From assembly GCA_963675135.1 (NCBI GenBank), contig OY776120.1:14536001-14600000 (forward strand): a stretch of 64,000 nt of DNA, in the 5' to 3' direction. Each line of letters opens with the position of its first letter. Position 1 is the stretch's first letter. This DNA is from Galeopsis tetrahit (taxonomy: Eukaryota; Streptophyta; Magnoliopsida; Lamiales; Lamiaceae). This document shows positions 1 to 11,537 of this stretch, piece after piece. The notes beneath the pieces were generated by a model. The model saw nothing but the letters and a program-made list of their open reading frames with translations, was not told where the DNA came from and did no database searches. The translations under genes and the position numbers were made by a program.

Positions 1-2
1 AC

Positions 3-383
3 CAAGGAAACAATGCCCGACCGGCGATCTTCAAGCCTTTCGAGGAGGCCCCGGAGATCACACAGTTGAGAGAGAATCTCACCATTGACCCCAGGTCCAT
101 CTTCAATGCACTGAAGGGGAAGAATATGCTCCCCCCGGCTAGGGAGATGCATACAAATGAGAACAACTTAAATGCGGCGGATAAGTTCTACGACTACCAC
201 AACTCCATCGGCCACCGGACGAATGGGTGTCGAGATCTGATCAAAAACTTATACAAGCTGTACATGGAGGGCAAGCTCGCCCAGTACATCAAGCCCAGGG
301 ATGGCAATGGCGACCACCGTGGTAAGAAGCGTTGCGACGACGACGACAATGACGAGGACTTGCGCCAGCAGATCAACCGTTAG
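3..383 (+). pseudogene. gag: Tat-type gag, C-terminal part with degenerate zinc knuckle
   Basis: The frame is open from base 3, so the gene starts before the window. It contains a CX2C-like knuckle region around 190-240 with the residues YDYHNSIGHRTNGC, the usual spot for the Tat gag motif Y-C-x-Y-H-x5-G-H-x4-C. The first cysteine is replaced by D, so zinc binding is doubtful. A charged Lys/Asp tail follows. A TAG at 381-383 ends the ORF, but the same frame continues directly into protease, so gag and pol were once a single frame. Capsid/nucleocapsid role is inferred from family. Confidence 0.7.
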
Positions 384-1646
384 AAATTGACTCCCCCAAT
401 GCCGAATGCCCCGCCGGGCGACATTGATTTTGTGGGCGGCCATTGCAATGTGATAGAAGGCCCCCTTGAGGGCACCCAATCTGGAACTGCTTTGTCTGTT
501 CGCCGACAACAGAGTGAGATGCGAGCACTAAATAATGTGCACCAGGTGTGCGTCGCCGCGGCTGCAGAAAAACCCATCTCACACCAAGTCCTTTTCACGG
601 ACGATGATCTAAACGGAGTGGTGCAGCCAAATAATGATGCTTTGGTTGTCACCGAAAAAATTATGGGAACTATTATCCACCGCATGATGGTCGATACCGG
701 GGTATACATCAATGTCCTGTTCAAGCACACTCTCGATGCCCTCGGCGGATACGAAGCATATATCGAGCCTTGCAATGACATCATTGTGGGTTTCGGAGAT
801 ACCCGCTCCATCCCCATTAGAAGGATCAGGCTATCGGTTGAACTGGCATCAACGAAGGAGCCAGAAATGCGTCACACTCGGTAGCTCGACTTCATGGTCG
901 TCGACATGCCATCATCCTACAACGCTTTCCTCGGCCGACCTTTCTTTGATGAATTTAAAGCGACCGCCTCTACTTATTACTATTGTATTAAGGTTCCAAC
1001 CCCGACGAGAGTTATAATCGTGAATGGAGATCAGGTGCGAGCGAGGGAGTGTCTCGTCCGTTTTACTAAACGTCATTCTACTAAAGATTCTCCTGCTAAG
1101 GGAAAGTACATCGAGTGTCAAAAAGAAAAAACACAAATGAATTACTTGGAGGGTTTTCCCAACAAGTACCAAAGAATAGAGGTAGGGGAGTCAAGTCAGC
1201 AATTTGACGACCATCAACCAGAGGTGGACGAGCATACCCCAATGGAAATAGACGAGCACATTCCAACTGACTTGAACGATCAACTCCATGAGGCGATCGA
1301 CGACCAGGTTCCAGATTTGGACATTCCAGATTTAGACATTCCAGATTTGGAACCTAGGCTAGGCTTTGAACCAGAGATCGGAATCGAGGATCCTCGCTGG
1401 AAGGAACCCAAAGAACGGGCAAATCCAGGGGAGGACCTTGAAACCATCCACCTAGATGAAGCTCGTCCAGAACTGGAAGTTTTTATAGGTTCAAATTTGC
1501 CAGAGCAGCTGCGGGCAGAAATGATCACCTTTTTAAAAGAAAATATCGGAGTGTTCGCGTGGTCGCTCGAGGATATGGTAGGCATCAACATGAATCATGC
1601 CTGCCATAGATTGAATATTGATCCAACGAGGAGACCTATCAAGTAA
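384..1646 (+). pseudogene. pol: Tat-type aspartic protease and linker to RT
   Basis: Same frame as gag. A retropepsin-like active-site triad is visible as VDTG near base 690, within HRMMVDTGVYINVLF. The downstream stretch SYNAFLGRP near 910-935 is the usual end of plant gypsy protease. An in-frame TAG at 882-884 splits the domain. From about 1190 an acidic linker contains short repeats of the heptad-like unit DIPDLDI, followed by the start of the RT connector (FAWSLEDMVGI, then DPTRRPIK). Stops TAA at 1644 and TGA at 1650 separate it from RT. No functional protein is expected. Confidence 0.75.
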
Positions 1647-2615
1647 AAATGAAGAAATTTTGGGCCTGATAAGTATGCGGCTATGGCGATCGAAGTAACA
1701 AAGTTAATCGATAATAAATTGATCGAGAAAATAGGAACAAACCCCGAGTGGGTGGCAAATCCCGTGCTCGTCCGAAAAATGAACGGGTCGTGACGACTGT
1801 GTATAGACTTCACAGATCTAAACGACGCTTGTCCCAAAGACCATTTTCCGATGCCCCACATCGATTATCTGGTGGATAGTACAGCGGGGCACGAAATGCT
1901 AACTTTTATGGATGCTTTCACGGGATATCATCAGATCGCGATGCATCTCGACGACCAGAGACATACAGCTTTCATGACAGCGACAAACATGTACAACTGG
2001 AAAAGAATGCCCTTCGGTTTGAAAAACGCAGGGGCAACATACCAAAGACTGGTAAACAAAATGTTTGATCAACACATTGGCGAGATGGTGGAAGACTATG
2101 TCGACGACATTGTTGTCAAAAGCTTTCGGAAAGAAGATCATCTCCATCACCTCACCATGACATTCTATATCTTGAAAGAGTATAATATGAAGCTGAATCC
2201 AAAGAAGTGCAGTTTCGGAGTTAGCTCCGGGAAATTTCTGGGGCACATGGTCAGCCAGAGGGGCATCGAGGTGAATCCTACAAAAATTCAAGCAATCATC
2301 GATATGCAAAGCCCAAGGAATGTAAAAGAGGTACATAGATTAACATGATGCCTAGCATCGCTGAACAGATTCGTTGCGCGAACGGGCAATCGTTGCAAAC
2401 CTTTTTTCGACGTTTTGAAAAAAGGAAGGTTCGAATGGACCGATGATTGCGAGAAAGCTTTCGAGAAGTTGAAAGAATATCTACAGGATCCGAAGGTCCT
2501 GTCTAAGCGAGTCCCGGGCGAGAAATTATACCTCTACTTGGCAGCCACTGAGTGCGCGATCAGCTCAGTGCTCGTTCGAGCAGAAGGAGCACACATTTGC
2601 CAATTTACTATGTGA
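1647..2615 (+). pseudogene. pol: Tat-type reverse transcriptase, broken
   Basis: The pre-RT signature RNFGPDKY, the palm strand CIDFTDLN, and the motif MPFGLKNAGATYQR are readable in one frame. The catalytic box YVDDIV is at about 2098-2115. The thumb/connection begins with KKCSFGVSSGKFLGHMV. In-frame stops occur at about 1791 (TGG to TGA change likely), and at 2346-2348. A frameshift falls near 2590, after which homology continues in another frame (YYVSQSLRDAELRY). Catalytic Asp residues remain but the frame is dead. Confidence 0.85.
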
Positions 2616-3251
2616 GTCAGTCATTGAGGGATGCCGAGTTAAGATACACCCCAATTGAAAAATTGTCTTACGCTTTGGTCATGAGCGTGAGAAAGCTAAG
2701 GCAATATCTGTTCGACCACGAGGTGGTGGTTCTTAAGGGGTTGTAGATACTGCTGTACGAACATCAGATGCTGGATATCTCACGCGCAGACTTGTTGAAG
2801 TAGTTTAACACATTGACGACATTCCCTTTACGACAAGAATTACATTGGTCGGATACCACTGAAAGACTTTTGAAATGGTCAGTGGAAATCGGGCAATTTG
2901 GGCTCACCTATTCACCAAGAATGGCGATCAAAGGTCGAGTCCTAGCAGAGTTCATCGTGGAGCTCACCTTTCTAGGAAAGATTGACAAGGAAATCGAACT
3001 TCCTTGGACACTGTTCTTCGACGAGCACCAAAACAGGGGCAGGAATAGTCCTAACAAGCCCGTCCGGACAAAATTTTGCTTCGACGATCGAGTTGGAGTA
3101 TCGGGCGACCAACAACGAGGCCGAATACGAGGCGCTGGTCGCTGGAATCAAAATGGTAATGGCCGTGGGCACCAGAAAACTGAAATTTTTTTTAGACTCC
3201 CAGCTAGTGGTGTGCCCGATAACGGGCTAGTACGAGGCTCGCGGCGACCAG
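2552..3251 (+). pseudogene. pol: Tat-type RNase H region, frame-shifted
   Basis: The end of the RT-linked RNase H is read from 2552 (EKLSYALVMSVRKLRQYL) with TAG stops at 2744 and near 2798. A second, archaeal-type RNase H domain, usual in Tat elements, follows. The motif ATNNEAEYEAL near 3105-3137 carries the conserved Glu, and FLDSQLVV near 3187 carries the conserved Asp. The frame changes once near 3030, and TAG at 3228-3230 interrupts the link to the integrase frame. The dual RNase H layout supports the Tat assignment. Confidence 0.75.
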
Positions 3252-4697
3252 ATGTTAAAATATCAAGAATTAGTGAAAAGATTACTGGAGCAGTTCGATC
3301 AAATCTGCATCGAGCAAATCCCTAGGGAGCAGAATACACAAGCAGACGCTTTAGCTCGACTGGCCACTTCAGAGGGGGAGGTAATATTTTCAGAAGCCAC
3401 AATCCCAAAAATCTCTTCCCCATCGGTGAGTAGAAATCAAATTATGCAGGTTGAAGCGACCAACAACGAGGAGTGGATGATGCCGATCACCAAGTACATC
3501 AAGACCAGCGAGCTCCCGACAGACAAAGTCAAGGCGACCAGACTACACCTCAGGTCCGCCAGATACACCGTCATTGGTGATCAACTATACAAACGAGGTT
3601 TTTCAATGCCTTTATTGAAATGCCTTGGAGAAGAGGAAGCGAAAATTGTCATGCATGAAATCCACGATGGAGTATGTGGAAATCACACAGGGGGGCAAGC
3701 ACTCACTCTAAAGATCATGAGGCAGGGTTATTTTTGGCCTACTTTGAAGAAGGATGCAATTCACTATGCTCAGACGTGCAAAAGATGCCAAAATTTTGCT
3801 CCAGCTATACACTCACCACCAGACGAGCTCATTTCGGTGTACAGTTCATGGCCATTCGCAAAGTGGGGCATCGACCTTATAGGACCTTTCCCTCCGGCTG
3901 TGGGGGGAGTAACTTTCGTCGTTGTAGCAATCGACTATTTCACCAAATGGACGGAGGCAAAGGCACTGAAGACCATCACAACGACTCAAATGACAAACTT
4001 CATTTGGAAAAATATCATTTGCAGGTTCGGCCTACCACGAGCAATCGTGACGGACAACAGACGCCAATTCACCAGTCAAGACATGCTGGATTCCTACTCA
4101 AAATGGAACATCAAGAAGCTTTTCTCAACACCCTATCATCCACAATCGAATGGTCAAGTGGAAGCTATCAACAAAATCATCAAACATACTCTGAAAACAA
4201 AGCTGGAAGGATTGAAGGGCAAATGGGCGGACGAGTTGTACATGGTGCTGTGGGCATATCGGACGACCACGAGAAATTCTACAGGCGAAACCCCGTTCGC
4301 GCTCGCGTTCGGTACAGAGGCTGTCATACCAGCAGAAGCACAGGTCGCCACCTTCCGAGTGGCAAATTATGACGAGCAACTAAACAACGATGCACAACTC
4401 TATGATTTGGACTTCCTTGAAGAGCGAAGACTAACAACGGGCGAGAAGAACGTAGTTTACAAGCAAAGATCAGAACGTTACTACAACACTAAAGTACGTG
4501 CTCGGCAATTTACAATTGGCCAACTCGTACTTCGACGGGCAACAGAGCAGTCCATAGGCATACTTGGCCCGACTTGGGAGGGCCCGTACCGCATAATGCG
4601 CACATACTCAAATGGATCGTACGAGTTAGAAGATCTTGATGGCAAGCCGAGCCAGTACCCATGGAACGCGGTCAAACTGAAGAAATATTATCACTAA
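3252..4697 (+). pseudogene. pol: Tat-type integrase with RNase H tail, longest open part of pol
   Basis: 481 codons are open. The first 40 residues finish the second RNase H (REQNTQADALARLA). The HHCC zinc domain lies at residues 135-185 (HEIHDGVCGNH, then CKRCQ). The D,D-35-E core is intact at motif level: WGIDLIGPF (about residue 207), VTDNRRQF (about 266) and HPQSNGQVE (about 303). The GPY/F-type C-terminus WEGPYRIM is followed by the stop at 4695-4697. The start codon is only the first Met after a stop, not a real start. Integrase function is known for the family; this copy cannot be made as part of a full polyprotein. Confidence 0.85.
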
Positions 4698-4825
4698 GTT
4701 TCATTTTTAGTACATTTGTATAGTGTGTATCTAGAATCGTTCCAGTACATGTCAAGTTCTAAGTTTCATAAAATGTTAGCATAAATTTTAGATTTTTCGA
4801 TCAGGGCTCTGCGAAGCCATCCAAT
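4698..4825 (+). other. Tat 3' spacer after pol
   Basis: Non-coding sequence between the pol stop and the tandem array. No gene is visible. Confidence 0.6.
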
Positions 4826-5109
4826 CGAGCACAACCGACGAAAGGTTGAACTCGAAACACATACGGACGTAAACCGAAAGGTAGAGGTCCGGAAACGAGT
4901 TCAAACCGACGAAAGGTTGAACTCGAAACACATACGGACGTAAACCGAAAGGTAGATGTCCGGAAACAAGTTTAAATCGACGAAAGGTTGAACTCGAAAC
5001 ACACACGGACGTAAACCGAAAGGCAGAGGTCCGGAAACGAGCACAAACCGATGAAAGGTTGAACTCGAAACATACACGGATATAAACCGAAAGGTAGAAA
5101 TCCAAAGAT
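4826..5109. repeat. 71-bp tandem repeat, four copies
   Basis: The anchor CGACGAAAGGTTGAACTCGA recurs at starts 4836, 4907, 4978 and 5049 (last copy CGATG), an exact period of 71. Units differ by a few substitutions. Tandem arrays in the untranslated part of Tat/Ogre-group elements are well known and can seed satellite DNA. ORFs read through it on - are repeat artefacts. Confidence 0.9.
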
Positions 5110-5233
5110 AAGTATTCATTGAAGGATAAACTTGCAAAATAATCAAAGTCAAAAAATAGATTGAAAGAAAGTGACGAAGACGATCAATACTAATAGCGAA
5201 CACGCATTTTAAGCAAAAAAGTTCATTCATATA

Positions 5234-5338
5234 AAAAGCCTTATAGGCTGAGAGATTACAAAAAAGGCCTTATAGGTCGAACACTACAAAAGGCCCTATC
5301 GGCCGAGCAGGTACAAAAAAAAGGCCTTAGTGGCCAAG
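5234..5338. repeat. Four short palindromic units, about 28 bp spacing
   Basis: Four A-rich units each carry a GGCC-loop-GGCC-like palindrome: GCCTTATAGGC (5238), GGCCTTATAGGTC (5266), GGCCCTATCGGCC (5292) and GGCCTTAGTGGCC (5323). They lie just past the 3' end of the antisense gene, so in its transcript they would be small hairpins in the 3' UTR. Confidence 0.75.
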
Positions 5339-5347
5339 CAAAAAGAC

Positions 5348-6218
5348 TTAAGGCTGATTTCCTTCAGTTTGAGCAACCTCGTCCCCGGCAGGAGCACTTT
5401 GATCGCCCACAATTGCCTCCTCGCCCAAGACAACCTCTTCGCCCACAGGCGTCTCCAAAACCTGCTCGCCATCTCGAGCAACTCCCTCTTCGGCCGCCTG
5501 GTCGTCTAGTTGGGGCAGGCTCTCAAATAGAACTCTCCTCGCCAAAAGACGAGGAAACATGAGACCCATACTCACCAGGTCGAGCAGGGGGAGGACGGTG
5601 CCTTCTTTTGGGTCCTCCTCGAGGAGATGATCTTCGATGAACTCAGGAAAAACAGTTACATCTACCTCGGGATGAGTATCTCTAAGGCGACATATGAACT
5701 CATGAGCAGTAAAAGCCACCGAGTAGCAAGCCCCGTTTTCAGCAAGATAAGCCTTGTATGGTGGCCGTCAGTGTGCGAGCAGCTTCTAGTGCACTGGAGG
5801 CCTCTTCTTTCTCGTCCTCGGTAGCCTTGAGGCGGGCACGGAGATCTTCGATCTGCTTGTGATCGACTTTCTTCTCTTTCTGAGCAGCTCCAAGTTTAGC
5901 TTCCAAGTCGGCCACCTTCTTCTCGAAGCCGCTGTTAGCTTTCATCAGTTGGGCGACCACAACCTCTTTTTCATCACTGCCCTTTTTGAGATCTTGAATC
6001 TGAAGGACAAGTTGTTCGGTCAGATAGGCCGAGCGGCTATTGTTTATAGCGATCTGTCGAGCATTCTCGGCAACAGTTTGACAATCAACCTCTTCGAGGA
6101 AGGTTTTAGTCAGCGATCGTGGCAAATTCTTCATTGCACGGATCGCAAGATGATCTAATGAATCACCATCGGCCGGATCCCGCGACCGGTAAAAGTTGAG
6201 GAGATCATCTCTGCAGGG
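5348..6218 (-). pseudogene. Tat antisense gene, C-terminal part (coiled coil and acidic tail)
   Basis: On - the frame is open from the Athila insertion edge at 6218 down to about 5740. It encodes a long charged helix with heptads (KVADLEAKLGAAQKEKK, then QIEDLRARLKATEDEKEEAS). At about 5740 a one-base shift moves homology to another frame. There AENGACYSVAFTAHEF continues into a Pro/Asp-rich end and an acidic, repeat-like tail, stopping at 5348-5350. The first frame joins in phase with the exon at 16621-16650 across the insertion once one copy of the 5-bp TSD is removed. Coiled-coil tails of this kind are usual in plant antisense transposon proteins. Molecular role unknown. Confidence 0.75.
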
Positions 6219-7805
6219 TGATTCACGTGTTATGCAACACTAGAATAAACGACCACAAGTATACAGTATCTATCGTAGCGTGATAAGAACAAGGTCTATC
6301 CCACGAAAAGGTATAGCGTAAAAGTGTATTTTGTTAACAGAATTCTATTTAGACGCGATCGATTAAAGTGAATGTGGTGTGATTACCCCTAATTTATCTA
6401 CCAAATTGTCACTAGTAAACAATTAAAAGAGTAATTATAAAATCGATCAAATAGCATGCGAATCAAGAAAACGATATGGAAACGAATGGAAGCTCAAGTA
6501 TGAGAAAGTAGGTCCTAAAGCACATGCAATACTAATGAATCCATCTATGATTAACTATCTACTTAAATGGTGTTCATGCTTTGTCTATAAGATTGATCAC
6601 ATAATAATGAATTAAAAGTTCTCTCAATCCAAGTAATTCAAAGGAAATATCACACAACTTAGTATCTCTACCTAAATTGCACAATATAACCCAATTAAGC
6701 TCCTAGGATCATCACACATCTTCCTAATCATTGATCATCTTTCAATCTTACAATAAAATTAGGTTAAATCCTTGCAATCAATTAATCAAAGTAGATTTCT
6801 CAACCTAATTCAATTAACTAGGATTAACATATCATCATTGTACACTAATGACATGCTTTGCAATGAAAATCAAGCCTCCAAATAGAATTAAGCCAGACAA
6901 ACACCAAATAAGCAAAACATTAATTCATAAACTTCAACAAGAGTATTTACAAGGCTTTAGAACCACAAATGTTTAGCCAATAACTAGCATGATCCAATTA
7001 CAAATTCCAAATGAAATAAATAAATAAAAAGAAAGAGAATAAGAAAGCTTAGTCTAGAATGTGGTAGGAAATGGAAATTCCAAGCTATTGCATCCTTTCT
7101 TGCTTGAATTGATGGAGAAATGAGAGAGATATGGCCAAATCACCTTCTATTGTGTGCTACTATGTGTGGGAATTGAGGAATTGGGGGAGAATGTCTTGGA
7201 TTTCAAGAAAGAGGGCTTATATAGTGTTGGGGTAGGGTTTGGATGCCAAAATTGCAAGTTGGTCCCTCAAAAATGGAGAAAATGACCAAAAACCCCCGAG
7301 AATAATGTCACCCGGCCGGGTGGATTCTACCCAGGAATCCCACCCGGCCTAAATACGAACCTTGGGGCAAATTGGCCTTGCCCGGGTAGAATCCACCCGG
7401 CCGGGTGAAATCTACCCGGGCACAATACGAACCCTCCATGTTGATAGTGCTAGGCCGGGCTAAAATGACCCGCCCGGGTGGTTTTAACCCGCCCGGGTCG
7501 ATTCTACCCGGGCATGCTTTTTCGTCTCTTCGTATCTCTAGCTTCCGACCTCTGATTGACTCGATTATTTTTTTCATTCCACTCCGTTTTTCGAGACGAA
7601 TCCAACGGTGCACTCCTCTTCCTGATCCAGTAAAGTATGGTTGGTGTTTTGCTCCAAATTCCCTCGTATTTCCTATAAAATCGACAAAACACAACCTTTC
7701 CCTCATTTTGGCTCAAATCATCATAATCAATGCATAAATCAATGAAATCTCATCAAAAATATGCTTCACATGTGGCTCTAAAATGCGTAAATTCCACCCG
7801 AATCA
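6219..7805 (-). repeat. Athila 3' LTR (left)
   Basis: 1587 bp, TGATTC to GAATCA. It differs from its partner by about 41 point changes and by one extra 19-bp unit near 7475-7495 in the CCCGG-rich block. On - its TATA-like box reads CTATATAAG (7216-7224). Confidence 0.95.
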
Positions 7806-7817
7806 AACCCCCCCAAA
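7806..7817 (-). other. Polypurine tract of Athila element
   Basis: On - the run TTTGGGGGGGTT abuts the 3' LTR start. It primes plus-strand synthesis in this class. Confidence 0.85.
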
Positions 7818-9341
7818 CTTAAAATGTTGTTTGTCCTCAAACAACTAAACATTTAAAGCAATGAGGGTGGAATGATCACAATGGAATATTCAATGTAAAT
7901 CACACATGCAAAGCAAGATGTAGTGATATCTCTTTCTCAAAGTGCATTTCTCAATGGAGATCATAGGTTCATCATTGCAATTCACATTCATGATTCAAAG
8001 AATGCACAAACACACAACACATTGTGAATGGGAAACACAATCCAAATGCTCAAGTCCTCTACTCACATGACAAAGTGTTTCCCTCAAACAAACAAACAAA
8101 TTGAGGATATTAATGCACTCATCAACCAAGTTATGCTATGCAATTACTATATGCTTGCCCAACTTCTACTTTCTACAACACTCAAATGCTCAACAATGTG
8201 ATCAATAGGACTTTATCAAGGATGTAACATTGGCTCTTTTCCATTGATTTTCTTTTCATATTTCTCTTTTTTTTCTTTCAACTTTTCCAATTTCTCCCTT
8301 CACCAAAGACATTTCAAGCACATGTTTATCCACTTTGTCTTTTATCCCCCACAAGATGTAGGTATCAAAGGCTAAAAAAGGCTAATTGGTTAACATTGTA
8401 ATTTGCCAAGAAAATGAGGAATTAAGCTCAAGGGGCTAACTATGGAAGATTACTTCGGTTTTGAGAAATTTTGGCTAAGTGACTCTTTAGAACAAGATGG
8501 CCTATATCACATCACAAAGTTTCACAAAATCATGCTTTCAAACAAGAACTTGGGCAAGTTCTAGAATCACTAGCAATAACCTAGTCCACTCTCAAATGAA
8601 CTAAACCGGATTATATGCTCGATTCAAGGCTCAATTCTCACCGGTTTATTCAATAGGACTCTCACATTCATCAAATGTTCCCAAACAACAACACATCATG
8701 CATCCATGCTATCAAAGATCAATAACTATGAGCACAACATGACACTATTCTCCAACACCAATCATGCATACATTCAAAGCAAATAGACATCACCACAACT
8801 ACTCAACCATGGATTCCAATGATTATTCATGCTCACATTTCACCACAAATCCACTACCCAACACATGATCAAAACCAACTCAAACAATATAAGCATGTGA
8901 AAGCCAAGTGTGCGCCGGTGCAAAATGTAACATAAGTAGAATGACGAACCGGTGCAAGGGTAACAATTAGTAGAAAAAAAAAAAAAAAAAAAAAACTCCC
9001 CCAAACTTAGAATTTTACTATGTATAAATTCTAAGTTTGGGGCTACAAGTTGTTACCTCCCTCCTTGCATATCCAATGCTCTTCAAAGATCACCATTGCA
9101 ACAATTGCTTCCCCTCTCCAAAGTTGGTTTTGCTTCCTTCTTCATTCTTCAAGCTATGACATCCAAAGTGCTTCTCATCCATACCTACAAAATAAACCAA
9201 GCTATCAAAACTATCAAAGCAATAAAAACATGAAAGCAATAAAACCTTGGGTTGCCTCCCAAGAAGCGCTATTTTTAACGTCCTATGCCGGACGGTTTCT
9301 TTCTACTTTCAAGCCTCATCCAAACGAAGTGACTCCACCAT
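7818..9341. other. Athila 3' non-coding region
   Basis: About 1.5 kb between the integrase end and the polypurine tract. No ORF with family features is found on either strand. It holds an A-run at 8974-8995 and a perfect hairpin at 8999-9042. In related Athila elements an envelope-like gene may occupy this place; here none is visible. Confidence 0.7.
8999..9042. other. Perfect 17-bp inverted repeat carrying PPT-like arms
   Basis: The left arm CCCCAAACTTAGAATTT (8999-9015) and the right arm AAATTCTAAGTTTGGGG (9026-9042) are exact complements around a 10-base loop. Both arms contain AAGTTTGGGG, the same string as in the real polypurine tract about 1.2 kb away. Confidence 0.9.
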
Positions 9342-10598
9342 TCAAAGTTGCTCACTTGTAAAATAGTGCTTCACTCTTTGACCATTCACCACAAAGGTTG
9401 TTCCATCTTTACCAATAAGTTCCACATTTCCCATGGGCGTCACATTCATAATCACAAAGGGCCCCAACCACTTTGACTTCAACTTGCCCGGAAATAGCCT
9501 CAACCTTGAGTTGAACAATAAAACTTGTTCTCCCACTTGGAACTCCATCTTTTCAATCATCTTGTCATGAAACTTCTTGGCCCTTTCTTTGAGAATCTTG
9601 GAGTTCTCAAAAGCTACATTTCTAAACTCATCAAGCTCATTTAGCATCATCTTTCTTCTCTCTCCGGATGCCTTAAGATCAAGATTTAGCTCCTTAATAG
9701 CCCAACGAGCTCTCAACTCCACTTCCACGGGTAGATGACAAGACTTACCATACACAAGTTGGTAAGGAGATGTACCCAAGGGTGTCTTGTAGGCGGTTCG
9801 ATATGCCCAAAGAGCATCATCCAACTTAATGGCCCAATCCTTCCTCTTCAACCCAACAGTCTTCTCCAAAATTTGTTTCACTTCTCGATTAGCAAGCTCC
9901 GTTTGTCCATTAGCTTGAGGGTGATAAGGTGTGGTCACCCTATGCTTCACTCCATATTTTGTCAATAGTTGATCTAGCCATCGGTTGCAAAAGTGTGAAC
10001 CACCATCACTCACTAGTGCTCTTGGAGTGCCAAAACGAGTGAAAATGTTCTTCCTCAAAAAGTTGAGGACTACCTTGGCATCATTAGTAGTGGTTGGAAT
10101 GGCCTCAATCCATCTAGAAACATAGTCAATGGCCAAAAGGATGTAGGAAAACCAATGGAAAGTATGGAATGGTCCCATAAAGTCTATCCCCCACACATCA
10201 AAGAGCTCCACTTCAATCACATTCTTCATAGGCATCTCATGCCTCTTTGAAATGTTTTCCATCCTTTGACACTTATCACACTTCTTCACAAAAGCTTCAC
10301 AATCTCTAAAGATGGATGGCCAATAGAAACCACTTTGAAGAACTTTGTGGGCCGTCCGATTCGCTCCAAAGTGACCTCCATAAGGAGATGAATGGCACTC
10401 CTCAATCACTTTCTCCCACTCATCTTCCCCTAGGCACCTCCTAATGATCATGTCCAAACACCATCTATAGAGGAATGGATCCTCCCAAACATAGAACTTG
10501 ACATCATGATAAAACTTCTTCTTTTGATGAAATGAGAGGTTTGGTGGGTGTGTTCCGGTGGCTATGTAATTCACAAAGTCGGCAAACCATGGACATGC
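9342..10598 (-). pseudogene. pol: Athila integrase
   Basis: Open on - for more than 410 codons, and separated from RNase H only by a TAA at 10601-10599. The HHCC zinc domain is HSSPYGGHFGANRTAH to CDKCQ. The catalytic core has WGIDFMGPF, VSDGGSHF and HPQANGQTELAN (D, D, E all present). The C-terminal GPF/Y-type motif KWLGPFVIMNV and a basic end (GQRVKHYF) follow. All known catalytic residues of the family are kept, yet the upstream stop prevents a full Gag-Pol protein. Confidence 0.9.
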
Positions 10599-11513
10599 TT
10601 ATTTGATAGCAAGAATTTGCTCATCGGGGAACCATTCCTTGATAGGGACTTGTACATATTTTTCCTCCACATTCTCAAGTCTTGAGAGATGATCCGCCAC
10701 CACATTCTCACACCCTTTTCTATCTCTAATCTCCACATCAAACTCTTGCAAAAGGAGCACCCATCGTATCAACCTTGGTTTAGCCTCTTTCTTCTCAATC
10801 AAGTACTTAAGAGCCGTGTGATCCGTGTACACTATGGTCTTAGCTCCCACCAAATATGCTCTAAACTTGTCAAAGCTATAGATCACGGCTAGCATCTCCT
10901 TCTCCGTTGTGGTGTAATTCTTTTGAGCCGGATTCAAGGTCTTGCTTGCATAGTAGATCACACGAAAGAGCTTGTCTCTCTTTTGGCCCAAAGCTACTCC
11001 AATGGCATAATCACTAGCATCACACATGATCTCAAACGGTTGACTCCAATCGGGTGTCACCAACACGGGAGCTCTAATCAAGGCCTCCTTCAATATCTCA
11101 AACGACTTCACACACTCTTCACTAAAAATGAAAGTGGCCCCTTTCTCCAACAATGCACACATGGGCTTGGCTATCTTCGAAAAATCCTTGATAAATCTTC
11201 TATAAAATCCGGCATGCCCAAGGAAACTTCTCACCGCCTTCTCATTGGTTGGTGGAGGTAACTTCTCGATTGCCACAATCTTTGCTCTATCCACCTCAAG
11301 TCCCTTAGCCGAAACCTTGTGCCCAAGCACAATTCCTTCTTTCACCATGAAGTGGCATTTCTCCCAATTGAGCACCAAGTTAGTATCTATGCATCTTTGC
11401 AAAACACAAGAGAGGTTACGTAGACATGTATCAAAACAATAACCAAATACGGAAAAATCATCCATAAACACATCCATTATGTTTTCAATCATGCCATGAA
11501 AAATAGCCATCAT
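10599..11513 (-). pseudogene. pol: Athila reverse transcriptase C-half and RNase H
   Basis: Starts within RT at MMAIFHGMIENIMDVFMDDF, where the catalytic box is FMDD instead of YVDD, the usual Athila variant. The RT connection (GLEVDRAKIVAIEKLPPPT, RSFLGHAGFYRRFIKDFS) leads to RNase H (MCDASDYAIGVALGQ; TTTEKEMLAVIYSFDKFRAYL; YTDHTALKYL). It ends at the TAA between RNase H and integrase, after EWFPDEQILAIK. Same frame as the N-half of RT, but two compensating one-base shifts at about 11600 and 11525 lie between them. Confidence 0.88.
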
Positions 11514-11537
11514 ACATCGTTGAAAGTGGCGGGAGCA

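Noticed and set aside
4788..5230. ORFs on - of about 105 residues with repeated FEFNLSSV-type peptides
   Set aside because: They are the 71-bp tandem array read in a frame without stops; the peptide repeat follows the DNA repeat.
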